Notes under the pieces: generated by a model
Seen by the model: the letters and a program-made list of their open reading frames with translations, nothing else
Told to the model about the DNA's origin: nothing
The model's database searches: none
Shown here: positions 24,907 to 32,814 of the stretch, in pieces
Layout of the letters: every line of letters begins with the position of its first letter
Position numbering within the stretch: position 1 is the stretch's first letter
From: Nocardia colli
Lineage (GTDB): Bacteria; Actinomycetota; Actinomycetes; Mycobacteriales; Mycobacteriaceae
DNA: 64,000 nt
NCBI RefSeq assembly: GCF_008704205.1
Contig: NZ_VXLC01000006.1
Location: forward strand, 186,001 to 250,000
Direction: 5' to 3'
Made by a program: the position numbers and the translations under genes

Positions 24907-25686
24907 GTGCGCAGCTGGAGATTCACCGGCCAGGAGTTCGACATCCTCTGGTCGGCTTACGGTCGCGACCGTCTGCCCTATCCCCTGGCGTTCCGTCCGA
25001 CGACGGCGGTCGACTGGGATGACCTGGTGCGGCAACGGGAGTCGGCCGTTCAGGAGTTGCTCGGCCGGTATTCGGAGAACCTGGAACTCGCCTTGACGAC
25101 GCTGCTGGAACCCGAAACCCGGGTCGAATCCAAGGGTTTCGGCGGTTCCGGGCTCGCCGCGGTGTTCCGCTTCCACGGCGCGGTCCGAAATGGCTCCGGC
25201 GCCACCCTCGTTCAGCTGCCCGGCACCGCGGAGGACACCGGCGGCGACGTGATCATGGGCCTGTGCGCACCGAGCGAGGTGGCCGCGGCCGCGGTGGCCG
25301 CGCTGCCGAAAGCCCAGGCGGGCACCCATCCGGCGGTGAGCTTCCGCAGGGACGAGATCGCCGCCGACCGGCAGCGCTACAGCCGCCGCCCCGACGAGGT
25401 CAGCATCAACGATCAACTCAACCGCATGTTCAAGCGCGACCGCACCGCCGTCGGCGAGATCACCGTATTCCCCGGTCCGGCAATAGATTCCAGGCCGACC
25501 ACCGACGGCCGCGGCTTCCTGTGGACCGACTACGCCGACGACGGCCGCTACTACATCAAGTCCGGCGACCCCATCGTCGCCACTCCCATGAGCCCCACCT
25601 CGATGACCAACGAAATAGCGCGCCTGCTCGACCTCACCCGCCGCTACTACCGCATGGAAAACGAGCAGTCCAAAGCCACGTGGTGA
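24907..25686 (+). CDS. EspG-family ESX secretion chaperone
   Basis: 259 residues of the EspG family, cytosolic chaperones that hold PE-PPE dimers by the PPE tip and deliver them to the ESX ATPase. Recognisable features are the N-terminal block WRFTGQEFDILWSAYGRDRLPYPL, the middle GEITVFPGPAID, then GRGFLWTDYADDGRYYIKSGDPIVATP and the C-terminal helix LARLLDLTRRYY (here IARLLDLTRRYY). The GTG start lies three bases after the PPE-like gene stop. Specificity for the adjacent pair is inferred from the operon. Confidence 0.85.
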   Translation: MRSWRFTGQEFDILWSAYGRDRLPYPLAFRPTTAVDWDDLVRQRESAVQELLGRYSENLELALTTLLEPETRVESKGFGGSGLAAVFRFHGAVRNGSGATLVQLPGTAEDTGGDVIMGLCAPSEVAAAAVAALPKAQAGTHPAVSFRRDEIAADRQRYSRRPDEVSINDQLNRMFKRDRTAVGEITVFPGPAIDSRPTTDGRGFLWTDYADDGRYYIKSGDPIVATPMSPTSMTNEIARLLDLTRRYYRMENEQSKATW

Positions 25687-25692
25687 AGGAGG

Positions 25693-26139
25693 CTACGGAC
25701 CGCCCGGCAAACGCCTACGCCCAGCACTCAACTCCGCCGCCAAATCGTCGTAACCGATAGCCAATTCGGCGAGCTGCTCCCACGCGTCGCCCAACTCCCA
25801 CTGCGACGCACTGGTCAAAGCCGCGAACGCACAAGCGGTGTACTGAGCCAGCTTGTCGACAACGGCGCCGACCGTCTCGGTATGGACGTGCGCGGCGCCG
25901 TGCGAAGGTGGCAGTTGCAGGATGACCCAGCGATCGATGTCGCGGACCAAGCCTGCACGCCGCGAGTCGATGTCATCGATATGCCTGCGGTCGGCGATCG
26001 TATCCTTGGCGGCGCACAACCTCTGCTCATGCAGGTCGGTCAGCTCCCGGGCAAGCCGAAGCAGTGGATGGTCCGCCGGCAGTTCTCCCCGACAGGCTTG
26101 CAGCAGCTGATGTTTCGGCGGAAACGGATCGGTCAACAC
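25693..26139 (-). CDS. DUF4254-like protein
   Basis: 148 residues, largely helical, with HPLLRLARELTDLHEQR, IDDIDSRRAGLVRDIDRWV, LPPSHGAAHVHTETVGAVVDKLA and a C-terminal ELGDAWEQLAELAIGYDDLAAEL. The conserved RxxLVxxIDRW and HTETxGxVVDK patterns fit the DUF4254 family of actinomycetes, a family without known function that often sits near helix-turn-helix/DUF397 genes. It converges with the espG gene and is divergent from the XRE regulator. Family assignment is from memory of its motifs. Confidence 0.7.
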   Translation of the reverse strand: MLTDPFPPKHQLLQACRGELPADHPLLRLARELTDLHEQRLCAAKDTIADRRHIDDIDSRRAGLVRDIDRWVILQLPPSHGAAHVHTETVGAVVDKLAQYTACAFAALTSASQWELGDAWEQLAELAIGYDDLAAELSAGRRRLPGGP

Positions 26140-26508
26140 CGAGATCCCCTCGCCTGCAAGATGGTTCGGCTCATCGCCGAGTATTCCGCGGATAGACCAC
26201 AGAGACGCCGGCAGTAGGCCCAGCGAGAAGTTGGTGTGTCCGCGAACAGCAGGTTGTCCATGCGCAGCCTCGACTTATCTTGCCTGGTTGAAGGGTGCGC
26301 CCGGCTGATCACGAAGCTGCTAGGTTTGCTGTGGACTCCCTACCGCTTCACCGGGCGCACATCAACGAAACACCTGTCAGGGTGGTGATGTGTGCGGCTT
26401 CGGGCGGCCCGGATGAAGTCCCCCGAATCCCCAGCAAACCTCCCGCGGCAGTTGCCATGATCTACCCGATGCGGGTCGAACGGCCCGCCCGAAGTGGGGA
26501 GGACAGCA
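26140..26508. other. divergent promoter region upstream of DUF4254 and XRE genes
   Basis: About 370 bp. No convincing gene or RNA. The right end supplies the ribosome site GGGGAGGA (26496-26503) for the XRE gene. No strong inverted repeat was found by eye. Confidence 0.4.
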
Positions 26509-27387
26509 ATGTCGGACACCGGATCCACCTTGCCGCGACGGCAGCTCGGCCGGTATCTGATCGATTGGCGCACTCGCGCGGGGATGAGCCAGCAGCGGGC
26601 TGCCGAGCTACTGGAGATCGGTTCGAGCAGCTTGCAGCGCCTGGAGCGCGGCTTGAACGGCCGCGTGCAAGTGCGCGAAATCCAGGCAGCCTGCGATCTG
26701 TACGGGATCTCCGACGCGGAATCCGAAATCGTGATCGCGCTTGCCCGGCAGGCGAATGTGAAGACCTGGTGGTACAAAGCCGCCGATCGAGTCCCTATTC
26801 ATTTCGACGGCTACGTCAAGTTGGAGGCAGCGGCGGTCGAACTGCGAACGTACCAGCCAGAACTCATACCGGGCCTGCTACAGACGCCCGACTACATCCG
26901 CGGCCTGTTCACTGGGCGTCCGGAAGACGATGCGGCCGAGTATGACCGGTGGGTTCAGATCAAGAAGCAACGGCAGAACAACGTGACGCGCAAGCACCGG
27001 CCGACAGATCTTTTCGCCATCGTCTCCGAAGCCGCGCTCCGCAGGGTGTCCGGCAGCCCACAGGTCATGGCGGCCCAGCTACGTCATCTCGCCGACATGT
27101 CTACCCGTCCGAACATCAACCTTCAGGTGCTCCCGTTCAGCGCCGGGTTTCCGCGTGGCGTATCCAGTGGCCCCTTCATGATTTTGAACTTCGGCATCAC
27201 CGCTACCGGCGTGCCGGTAGAGCCGACGGTGGTCTACGTAGAGGGCTCAACTGTCGACATGTATCTCGAAGAACCCATCGATGTGCAGCGGTACCATGAC
27301 CTGTACACCGCAATCGAGCACGCTGCGCTGGACTCGGTTGCAAGCAGAGATCTGATCAGGAAAACAGCAAGGGAGCACGCGGCATGA
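26509..27387 (+). CDS. XRE-family regulator with DUF5753 domain
   Basis: 292 residues. An N-terminal helix-turn-helix (LGRYLIDWRTRAGMSQQRAAELL then EIGSSSLQRLERG, about residues 12-50) is followed by the DUF5753 domain (ELIPGLLQTPDYIRGLF, RPTDLFAIVSEAALRR, QVLPFSAGFPRG, VYVEGSTVDMYLEEP). Such proteins are paired with DUF397 proteins in actinomycetes and control development or antibiotic formation; in Streptomyces the BldB/WhiJ-like pairs are examples. The ATG at 26509 follows GGGGAGGA. It overlaps the DUF397 gene by four bases. Confidence 0.9.
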   Translation: MSDTGSTLPRRQLGRYLIDWRTRAGMSQQRAAELLEIGSSSLQRLERGLNGRVQVREIQAACDLYGISDAESEIVIALARQANVKTWWYKAADRVPIHFDGYVKLEAAAVELRTYQPELIPGLLQTPDYIRGLFTGRPEDDAAEYDRWVQIKKQRQNNVTRKHRPTDLFAIVSEAALRRVSGSPQVMAAQLRHLADMSTRPNINLQVLPFSAGFPRGVSSGPFMILNFGITATGVPVEPTVVYVEGSTVDMYLEEPIDVQRYHDLYTAIEHAALDSVASRDLIRKTAREHAA

Positions 27388-27587
27388 GCGTCCCGCCACC
27401 TGACGCCCGCTGGTTCAAGAGCAGCCGCAGCGAGGCGAACAATGAGTGCGTAGAGGTTGCGTTTCTCGCCGACGGCCTCGTCGGAGTCCGAGACTCCAAG
27501 AACCCCAACGGTTCCGCGCTGGTCTTCACGCCCAAAGAATGGGCTGCCTTCACCACCGGGGTAGTCGATGGTGAGTTCAACCGCTGA
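27384..27587 (+). CDS. DUF397 protein
   Basis: 67 residues with the family core WFKSSRSEANNECVEVAFL, VGVRDSKNPNGSALVFT and EWAAFTTGV. DUF397 proteins are small partners of adjacent XRE/DUF5753 regulators and probably modulate their DNA binding or act as an antitoxin-like counterpart. Start overlaps the stop of the regulator gene (ATGA), so both are made from one transcript. Confidence 0.92.
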   Translation: MSVPPPDARWFKSSRSEANNECVEVAFLADGLVGVRDSKNPNGSALVFTPKEWAAFTTGVVDGEFNR

Positions 27588-27663
27588 ATAGGCCAGTGAA
27601 CAGCCCTCGGTTCGCTGCATAATCCGGGGGCTGCCCGGCAGCGGTCGGCACGGTCACCGGTGC

Positions 27664-28386
27664 TCAGCTCAACCTGATGCTGAGCTGCATGCCTAGTTCA
27701 CGGAAGCCCAGGGCACGGGCGACTCTCCTGGACTGCGGCCGGCGTGCGCGCCACTGGGGTAGCAATCCGGCGTCGAGCGCGTGCGCCACCGCACCAGACG
27801 CGACGATCCGCGCGATGCCCTGGCCGCGCCGATCCGGTGCGGTCAGGACGGAGAGGTGCGCTGTTCGGCTGGGCCACCTGCGGTATCCGGCGGCGGCGAT
27901 CAGCTCCCCTCCGTCGCGAACGGCGAAGGCAGGAGATGTGATCTCGTCCAGGCCGCTTTCGGCCGCGTCTTGATCGCCGGATCGCACCTCTAGTTTGCGC
28001 AGGTCGAGGTGCTCGGCCGGTAAGGATTCGACGGCCAGCGAACTCGCCGACGCAGGGCGGAAGCCGTCCTCATCCACGTATGCCAGCACAGCTGGGCCGA
28101 GCACCTCCGCCAGCGGCAAGGCCTTACCGAGTACATTGGGGTCGGCAAGATCCGCCACCGACAGCTGTCCGGCCGCGGCGCGAATCGCCACTGCCGCAGC
28201 GGAACTGGGAGCGGTTACTATCGCCTGCCCGTGCAGCGCAATGATGCCCGCCCAGCCTGGCGGACAGAGCAGTGCTTTCGGTGAAACCACCACGCTGACG
28301 CCGGTCGCCGAACTGAACGAAACCGGTACTGCCGCCAGTCCTTCCCACAACGCTCGGACTTCGGCCAGCACCGGATCCGTCGACAT
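27664..28386 (-). CDS. GNAT family N-acetyltransferase
   Basis: 240 residues from the ATG at 28386. The C-terminal half carries the GNAT core: strand RTAHLSVLTAPDRRGQGIARIVASGAV (motif A with RGQGIA) and a final QSRRVARALGFRELG block. The N-terminal half is an additional domain with GWAGIIALHGQAIVTAP, as in two-domain GNATs of the FR47-like type. A longer frame to 28671 would reach toward the divergent hydrolase gene and has no better start. Substrate unknown. Divergent from the secreted hydrolase with 213 bp between. Confidence 0.8.
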   Translation of the reverse strand: MSTDPVLAEVRALWEGLAAVPVSFSSATGVSVVVSPKALLCPPGWAGIIALHGQAIVTAPSSAAAVAIRAAAGQLSVADLADPNVLGKALPLAEVLGPAVLAYVDEDGFRPASASSLAVESLPAEHLDLRKLEVRSGDQDAAESGLDEITSPAFAVRDGGELIAAAGYRRWPSRTAHLSVLTAPDRRGQGIARIVASGAVAHALDAGLLPQWRARRPQSRRVARALGFRELGMQLSIRLS

Positions 28387-28599
28387 GGCCCCATTGTTGT
28401 TCGAGGCCGAGCGTCGGACAACGACATTTACGCCGATCTGCCGGACAGGGTGAGCTGTACCCATCTGCCGCACGCACGCCAAAGAAGGCAGAGACGACGC
28501 GACAGCGGGCACCCGGGCGAACCATTGACGACTTCCTTCCGCCCCTGAGAGATAGCTGATTACACTGACGCAAGGCCCATTTGGGTGGAGGGGGATTCC

Positions 28600-30318
28600 A
28601 TGCGCCGAGGACGGCGACCTGTCTTGTCCGTGCCCGTACTGGCAGCTGCCTTCTCGTTGATGGCCGGGCACGCCTCGGCGGACAGCGGTTCATACAGTGC
28701 CGAATTCCAGCCGCCACCTGCACATTTCATCGAGTACCCCGATGGTGCACCTCAGGTGCCGGCCGAGCTGGCCACGCAACGCTTGGACTGGAAGCCCTGT
28801 GCCGAGGTCGGGCTGGTCGCCGCCGCACACGGCAGTCCGCAGTCCGGCGTTCGCGCGCTGCTGCTCGACGGTGTGGAATGCGCGTCGGTGCGGACGCCGC
28901 TCGACTGGACGCAGCCTGACTCGGGAGCTGTTGCGACCTTCGAGATTTCGCGGCTGCCCGCACAGCAGACGACCGCGCGGCCACGTCAGTTGTTGACCAG
29001 CCCGGGCGGTCCGGGGGCGGGGTCGCTGCTCAATCCGATCGAGTGGGCAACGGCGTTCCCCGAATTGCGCGAGAACTACGACCTACTAGGTTTCGATCCA
29101 CGCGGCACCCGTGCATCCAGCACTGACCAGGACTGCGACGCAACACTTTCGGGCGATCCGCTACTCATGGGCACCGGACGTAACGATCGCACCGACGTGC
29201 TCGACTTCTCGACCGAATCGGTACGGGTTCAGCTCAGCCAGGCTCGCGACTGGGTCCGGTCCTGCGTCGACCGCACACCACGTACCCCGGCGGGTGCCTC
29301 CACGATCGGGACCATCACGTACTGGCAGACAGTTCGAGATCTGGACTTGGTGCGCGCTCTGCTGGATGCACCGACCTGGAGCTATCTCGGCGTTTCCCAA
29401 GGCACCCTGCTCGGACTCGAACTGGCACGTTCCTTCCCCGACCGCATCGAGCGCCTGGTGCTCGACTCGGTCGACGACCCTGGGATGTCCACTGCTGCAA
29501 GCTATGCCGAACGCGCCCTGCGTCAACAACGAGTGCTCGAGCAACAGTTCGCACCGTGGCTCGCCGCCCGCGGCACGGTCTTCGGCGATACCCCGGCCGC
29601 AGTACTGAATGCCCTGACCAAACTGCGCGCCGACCTGACAGCACACCCCATCCCACTGCCCCTCGATCACACCTTCAGCGGCAACGATCTCAACCTGCTG
29701 TTCTTCGGCCTCGACAACAGCCCCTACGAGGCGCTCGAACGCAAGCTGCTGACCTTGCGAACCGGCCTCGACGCTCCCTCTGCCGGAGCACAATTGAACG
29801 CCGCCTCGACATTCAGGCTCCCACCGCTGCTGGACGACCTGGGCCAGGATGTCATTCTCGCCGGTTCCCGGACCGGCTGGTGGACCGCCCGCACCTGCGA
29901 CATCGACTCGTGGACTCACGACCTCGACGAGATCGTCCACACCACAAGACAACTCGCCGCTAACGCACCATTGACCTACTTGGGCATGAATTTTTCCGCG
30001 GTCTGCGCGTTCTGGCCCGAATCACACACGGGCACAAGCACAGCGGGCTTCGACCGGATCGGGTCCGCGCTGCTCATGGCCAACGAGCGAGACCCGGTGA
30101 CACCGATCTCGGGCGCCCGCGCGGCCCGCTCGATAATCCCAGCCTCGCGGCTGATCACGGTGGTCGGCCGGCCCGGCCATCTCGTCCTGCCGCAGACCCG
30201 GCCCAAGGGCCTCCCTGGTTCGGTCCCCGGCACCAGCGCGTGCGCCCGAGCCATCACGGTCGACTATCTCGTCCACGGCCGGCTCCCCGGCCAGGACACC
30301 GCCTGCCAGCCGAACTGA
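28600..30318 (+). CDS. secreted alpha/beta hydrolase with TAP-like C-terminal domain
   Basis: 572 residues. A signal peptide (RRPVLSVPVLAAAFSLMAGHASADS) is followed by an alpha/beta hydrolase fold of the tripeptidyl-aminopeptidase type: LTSPGGPGAGS oxyanion region, nucleophile in GVSQG (S266), then a C-terminal TAP-like domain with the acid in NERDPVTP and the catalytic histidine in GRPGHLVL. Mycobacterial relatives (SlpD/SlpE, CaeA) cleave peptides or esters at the cell wall. Start ATG 28600 has GGAGGGGG upstream. A long perfect hairpin follows the stop. Confidence 0.9.
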   Translation: MRRGRRPVLSVPVLAAAFSLMAGHASADSGSYSAEFQPPPAHFIEYPDGAPQVPAELATQRLDWKPCAEVGLVAAAHGSPQSGVRALLLDGVECASVRTPLDWTQPDSGAVATFEISRLPAQQTTARPRQLLTSPGGPGAGSLLNPIEWATAFPELRENYDLLGFDPRGTRASSTDQDCDATLSGDPLLMGTGRNDRTDVLDFSTESVRVQLSQARDWVRSCVDRTPRTPAGASTIGTITYWQTVRDLDLVRALLDAPTWSYLGVSQGTLLGLELARSFPDRIERLVLDSVDDPGMSTAASYAERALRQQRVLEQQFAPWLAARGTVFGDTPAAVLNALTKLRADLTAHPIPLPLDHTFSGNDLNLLFFGLDNSPYEALERKLLTLRTGLDAPSAGAQLNAASTFRLPPLLDDLGQDVILAGSRTGWWTARTCDIDSWTHDLDEIVHTTRQLAANAPLTYLGMNFSAVCAFWPESHTGTSTAGFDRIGSALLMANERDPVTPISGARAARSIIPASRLITVVGRPGHLVLPQTRPKGLPGSVPGTSACARAITVDYLVHGRLPGQDTACQPN

Positions 30319-30332
30319 TCCGGACATGGATC

Positions 30333-30368
30333 TGCCCCGAGGTCGATGTTCGAGTCGACCTCGGGGCA
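30333..30368. terminator. perfect 14-bp hairpin between convergent genes
   Basis: TGCCCCGAGGTCGA (30333-30346) pairs perfectly with TCGACCTCGGGGCA (30355-30368) around an eight-base loop. It lies 15 bp after the secreted hydrolase stop, and genes on the other strand end to its right, so it can serve both directions. There is no clear T tract, as is common for actinomycete terminators. Confidence 0.75.
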
Positions 30369-30424
30369 GTCGGGATTGCGCGGGCCGCGGATGCCTGCAG
30401 GTGTTCACCCGCGACCCGGTCTAT

Positions 30425-30520
30425 CTACCTACCGGAGGACCCCAGGGCGCCGGCCGCGCCACCGACGAAGTCGGCGACCGCAATATATGCAGCAGCGATG
30501 GCGACCAAAAGGAACTCCAT
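30425..30520 (-). CDS. putative 31-residue hydrophobic peptide
   Basis: An ATG at 30520 opens a short frame encoding a single hydrophobic stretch (MEFLLVAIAAAYIAVADFVG then GAAGALGSSGR). The composition, a membrane-spanning helix with a Gly/Ala/Ser end, is unlike a random GC-rich shadow frame. The ribosome site is weak and there is no overlap with another gene; it lies downstream of the LysE gene on the same strand, with the hairpin at 30333-30368 beyond it. It could be a membrane microprotein or a cell-wall channel-like peptide; existence needs support from conservation. Confidence 0.35.
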   Translation of the reverse strand: MEFLLVAIAAAYIAVADFVGGAAGALGSSGR

Positions 30521-30629
30521 GACCGGTACATCGCTCGGCAGTAGTGATTCGTTACCAGAATCTTTTTCCGAGTTTGTGCGCGAACTCGAGGTGACCTGTC
30601 GGTGGCCGCAGCGAGCGGGGCGGGCCAAC

Positions 30630-31247
30630 TCAAAGTAGACGTTCCACCAAGAGCAACGTGCCGATGATGATCATGGCGACGCCGGACACCCGGGTGACGA
30701 TGCGGGCCGCGGTGGGGCGAGCGCGTAGGACGGTGCGAGCCAAGACGCCGACGCACAGATAGATCGCCGCGCAGCTCAGCGTATGGATCAGGCCGAGGGT
30801 GCCGATCTGGGCGGCGAGCGGCCAGGACCCGGTCCGGTCGGTGAACTGCGGCAGCAACGCCAGGAACAGCAGGATGGCCTTGGGATTCAGGCCGCTGATC
30901 CCGATACCGCGCAGCACGCTGGTCCCCCATGGCGCGGGATTCGCCTGCTCGGGCAGCGCGGCCGGAGTGCCCGCCGATGCGAGGGTGGTGCCGCCGAGCC
31001 ACATCAGATACAGGCCGCCGAACACCGTAAGCGCGGTCAGCACAACCGGATTCCGATCGACCACCGCCGCGACACCGGCCGCCACCACCGCGGTCAACGC
31101 GACGTATCCGAGCAGCAGTCCCCCGACCGCCGGCAACACCGAACGCTCGCGCAGACCGGCGGCGATCGCATACGCCCAATCCGCGCCGGGCACCAGGATC
31201 AGCAGAACCGACACCGTCCAGAACGCGGCGATGTACCCGACAGCCAT
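30630..31247 (-). CDS. LysE/RhtB family amino-acid exporter
   Basis: 205-residue membrane protein with five to six helices. The LysE-family N-terminal signature LLILVPGADWAYAIAAGLRE and the central GISGLNPKAILLFLALLPQF block (GxxxNPK) are present. These proteins export basic or other amino acids. It is divergent from an Lrp/AsnC regulator, the arrangement of many amino-acid-responsive exporters, where the regulator senses the exported amino acid. Specificity cannot be read from the sequence. Confidence 0.9.
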   Translation of the reverse strand: MAVGYIAAFWTVSVLLILVPGADWAYAIAAGLRERSVLPAVGGLLLGYVALTAVVAAGVAAVVDRNPVVLTALTVFGGLYLMWLGGTTLASAGTPAALPEQANPAPWGTSVLRGIGISGLNPKAILLFLALLPQFTDRTGSWPLAAQIGTLGLIHTLSCAAIYLCVGVLARTVLRARPTAARIVTRVSGVAMIIIGTLLLVERLL

Positions 31248-31259
31248 GCGGACCTGCTC

Positions 31260-31281
31260 CCTTCGAATGATTACCCGAAGG
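31260..31281 (-). promoter_or_regulatory. hairpin overlapping the lysE-type gene ribosome site
   Basis: CCTTCG (31260-31265) and CGAAGG (31276-31281) form a 6-bp inverted repeat in the leader of the exporter mRNA. The 5' part of its Shine-Dalgarno sequence (GAAGGGAG, reading leftward) is inside the stem. Either a translational control element or an Lrp-type operator; the evidence is positional only. Confidence 0.35.
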
Positions 31282-31357
31282 AAGGATAGGCGAGTTGATC
31301 AAGGAGGTGATTCCAAGTTTTCGCAGCTAGGCGGCCATCTGTGGAAGGATCTACCGC

Positions 31358-31810
31358 ATGGATCGCGTTGACCGGAAGATTCTTGCCGAGCTCCAGCAGA
31401 ACGGGCGACTGACGATCACCGAGCTCGCCGCCCGAGTCCGGCTGAGCCTGTCGCCATGCCACCGCCGGCTGCGGGAATTGGAGAAGTCCGGAGTCATCCG
31501 CGGCTACCGCGCGCTGGTCGACGCCGCGGCCGTCGGGCTGACCTTCGAGGCGCTGGTTTTCGTGACGATGCGGCAAGAGGATCGCACCACCGTGGCCGCG
31601 TTCGAGCAGGCGGTCGCGGAGATACCGCATGTGTTGCAGGCGCAGCGCCTGTTCGGCGATCCGGATTTCCTGCTGCGCATCGTGGCGGCGGATCTGCCTG
31701 CGTTCCAACAGCTTTACGACGAGAAGCTGGCCACGCTACCCGGCGTCCAGCATTTGACGTCCACGCTGGTGATGAAGCACGTGGTGCTCGAACGGCCGGT
31801 GCCGCTGTGA
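31358..31810 (+). CDS. Lrp/AsnC family transcriptional regulator
   Basis: 150 residues with the Lrp helix-turn-helix at the N terminus (MDRVDRKILAELQQNGRLTI then TELAARVRLSLSPCHRRLREL) and the RAM/AsnC ligand domain with FGDPDFLLRIVAADLPAFQQLYDEKLATLPGV in two recognisable blocks. Divergent from the LysE exporter, whose gene it probably activates when the amino acid pool rises, by analogy with LysG-LysE and Lrp-BrnFE. The next gene on the other strand ends four bases after its stop. Confidence 0.92.
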   Translation: MDRVDRKILAELQQNGRLTITELAARVRLSLSPCHRRLRELEKSGVIRGYRALVDAAAVGLTFEALVFVTMRQEDRTTVAAFEQAVAEIPHVLQAQRLFGDPDFLLRIVAADLPAFQQLYDEKLATLPGVQHLTSTLVMKHVVLERPVPL

Positions 31811-31814
31811 CCGA

Positions 31815-32090
31815 TCAGTACCGGTGACGCGCTTCGACGGCGTCCTTGGCCTCTTTGAGGCCGGCGCCGGTCAGCTCCCGGTACCGCTTGATCGCCTGAA
31901 TCTTCTTGTCGTGCAGCAAGAGTGCGTCGATCTCGGCCCAACTGAAAGCGGGCCGTGCGTCGGTCGGCACGGCCCGGATCGGTTCGGCGGGAAGGACAGG
32001 CAGGTCTTGAATCCCCAGGTGCTGGAGGATCAGATCGACTTTGTAGTTCAGCGCGTCGATCTTCCGTTCGAGGCGGCGGTGAGCAAACAT
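31815..32090 (-). CDS. small protein with ribosomal L7/L12 C-terminal-like domain
   Basis: 91 residues. The N-terminal part is a short helix (RRLERKIDALNYKVDLILQHLG), and the C-terminal 40 residues (DKKIQAIKRYRELTGAGLKEAKDAVEA) match the L7/L12 C-terminal fold pattern, in which the K-x-IK ... TGxGLKEAK region contacts translation factors. Such stand-alone proteins are widespread in actinomycetes and of unknown role. The start at 32090 is chosen for the position of the first helix; no strong ribosome site is seen. It is too short and too different to be rplL. Confidence 0.72.
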   Translation of the reverse strand: MFAHRRLERKIDALNYKVDLILQHLGIQDLPVLPAEPIRAVPTDARPAFSWAEIDALLLHDKKIQAIKRYRELTGAGLKEAKDAVEARHRY

Positions 32091-32124
32091 GATCGAATCG
32101 TAGTGACTACCACCGCCACTGGAA

Positions 32125-32589
32125 TTACGCGGCGTCGAGCAACGCTTCGACGAGGTTGGCCGCGGTATCGAAGGAGGCGACGTCACCCGCGACCTCGAGC
32201 AGCCGATCGACACAGCGCGGCCCGGTGACCAAGCGGATCCGGCGGTCGGTGTGCCCGGCCCAGGTGCGGGCCTCGATCAGTACGTGCAGGCCGGCGACGC
32301 CGAAGAATGTCACCTGGGACAGGTCGATGACCACCAGCGGCCCGGCGGTGTTCAAGGAGCCGATCAACTGCGAGCGGAACTGGTCGGCGGTGTAGAAGTC
32401 CACTTCACCCGCGAGCGCGCACAGGGTTACCTTCTCGCTGGGGGCGGTGATCGAGACGCTCAGTCGGGCTTCCGCTTCGGAAAGGCTCGGCAAGGTCGCT
32501 CGACTCGGTGCCACACCTCGGTTCGGCACGGGGTCCGGTCTCGACGTCGTACTCGCGGGGAATGCGGAAGTAGCAAGGGTGGTCGACAT
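32125..32589 (-). CDS. STAS domain protein, anti-sigma-factor antagonist-like
   Basis: 154 residues. After an unstructured N terminus (about 45 residues), a STAS domain is visible: VTLCALAGEVDFYTADQFRSQL, then LVVIDLSQVTFFGVAGLHVLIEA. In this family the phosphorylatable Ser/Thr follows the D-L-S-x-V-x-F motif; here the position usually taken by serine in D-S-x-G is G-V-A-G (FFGVAG), so regulatory phosphorylation at the normal site may be lost. No anti-sigma kinase gene lies nearby. Start at ATG 32589. Confidence 0.8.
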   Translation of the reverse strand: MSTTLATSAFPASTTSRPDPVPNRGVAPSRATLPSLSEAEARLSVSITAPSEKVTLCALAGEVDFYTADQFRSQLIGSLNTAGPLVVIDLSQVTFFGVAGLHVLIEARTWAGHTDRRIRLVTGPRCVDRLLEVAGDVASFDTAANLVEALLDAA

Positions 32590-32762
32590 GAGGATCTCAG
32601 TCCTGTCGCGCACGGCAATTGACGTCCGTTGCCGGCAATGCGTTGCGCCCGGGGCTCCTCGTGAGCTCAGAACTAGGCTGTGTGCTCAACCCTGAATACC
32701 GGGTACCCAGGATGATGGGCGTTCACACCCTTTCGGCCCAACTTCTTTCCCGCCGGTAACAA

Positions 32763-32800
32763 CGAAAGAAGCCACCGCGCTTGGGCGATGGCTTCTTTCG
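32763..32800 (-). terminator. clpX terminator hairpin
   Basis: CGAAAGAAGCCA (32763-32774) and TGGCTTCTTTCG (32789-32800) form a perfect 12-bp stem with further partial pairing toward the loop. It starts 15 bp beyond the clpX stop, and on the clpX strand the stem is followed by TTGTT. A good intrinsic terminator. Confidence 0.85.
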
Positions 32801-32814
32801 GTTCTGACGTGGGG

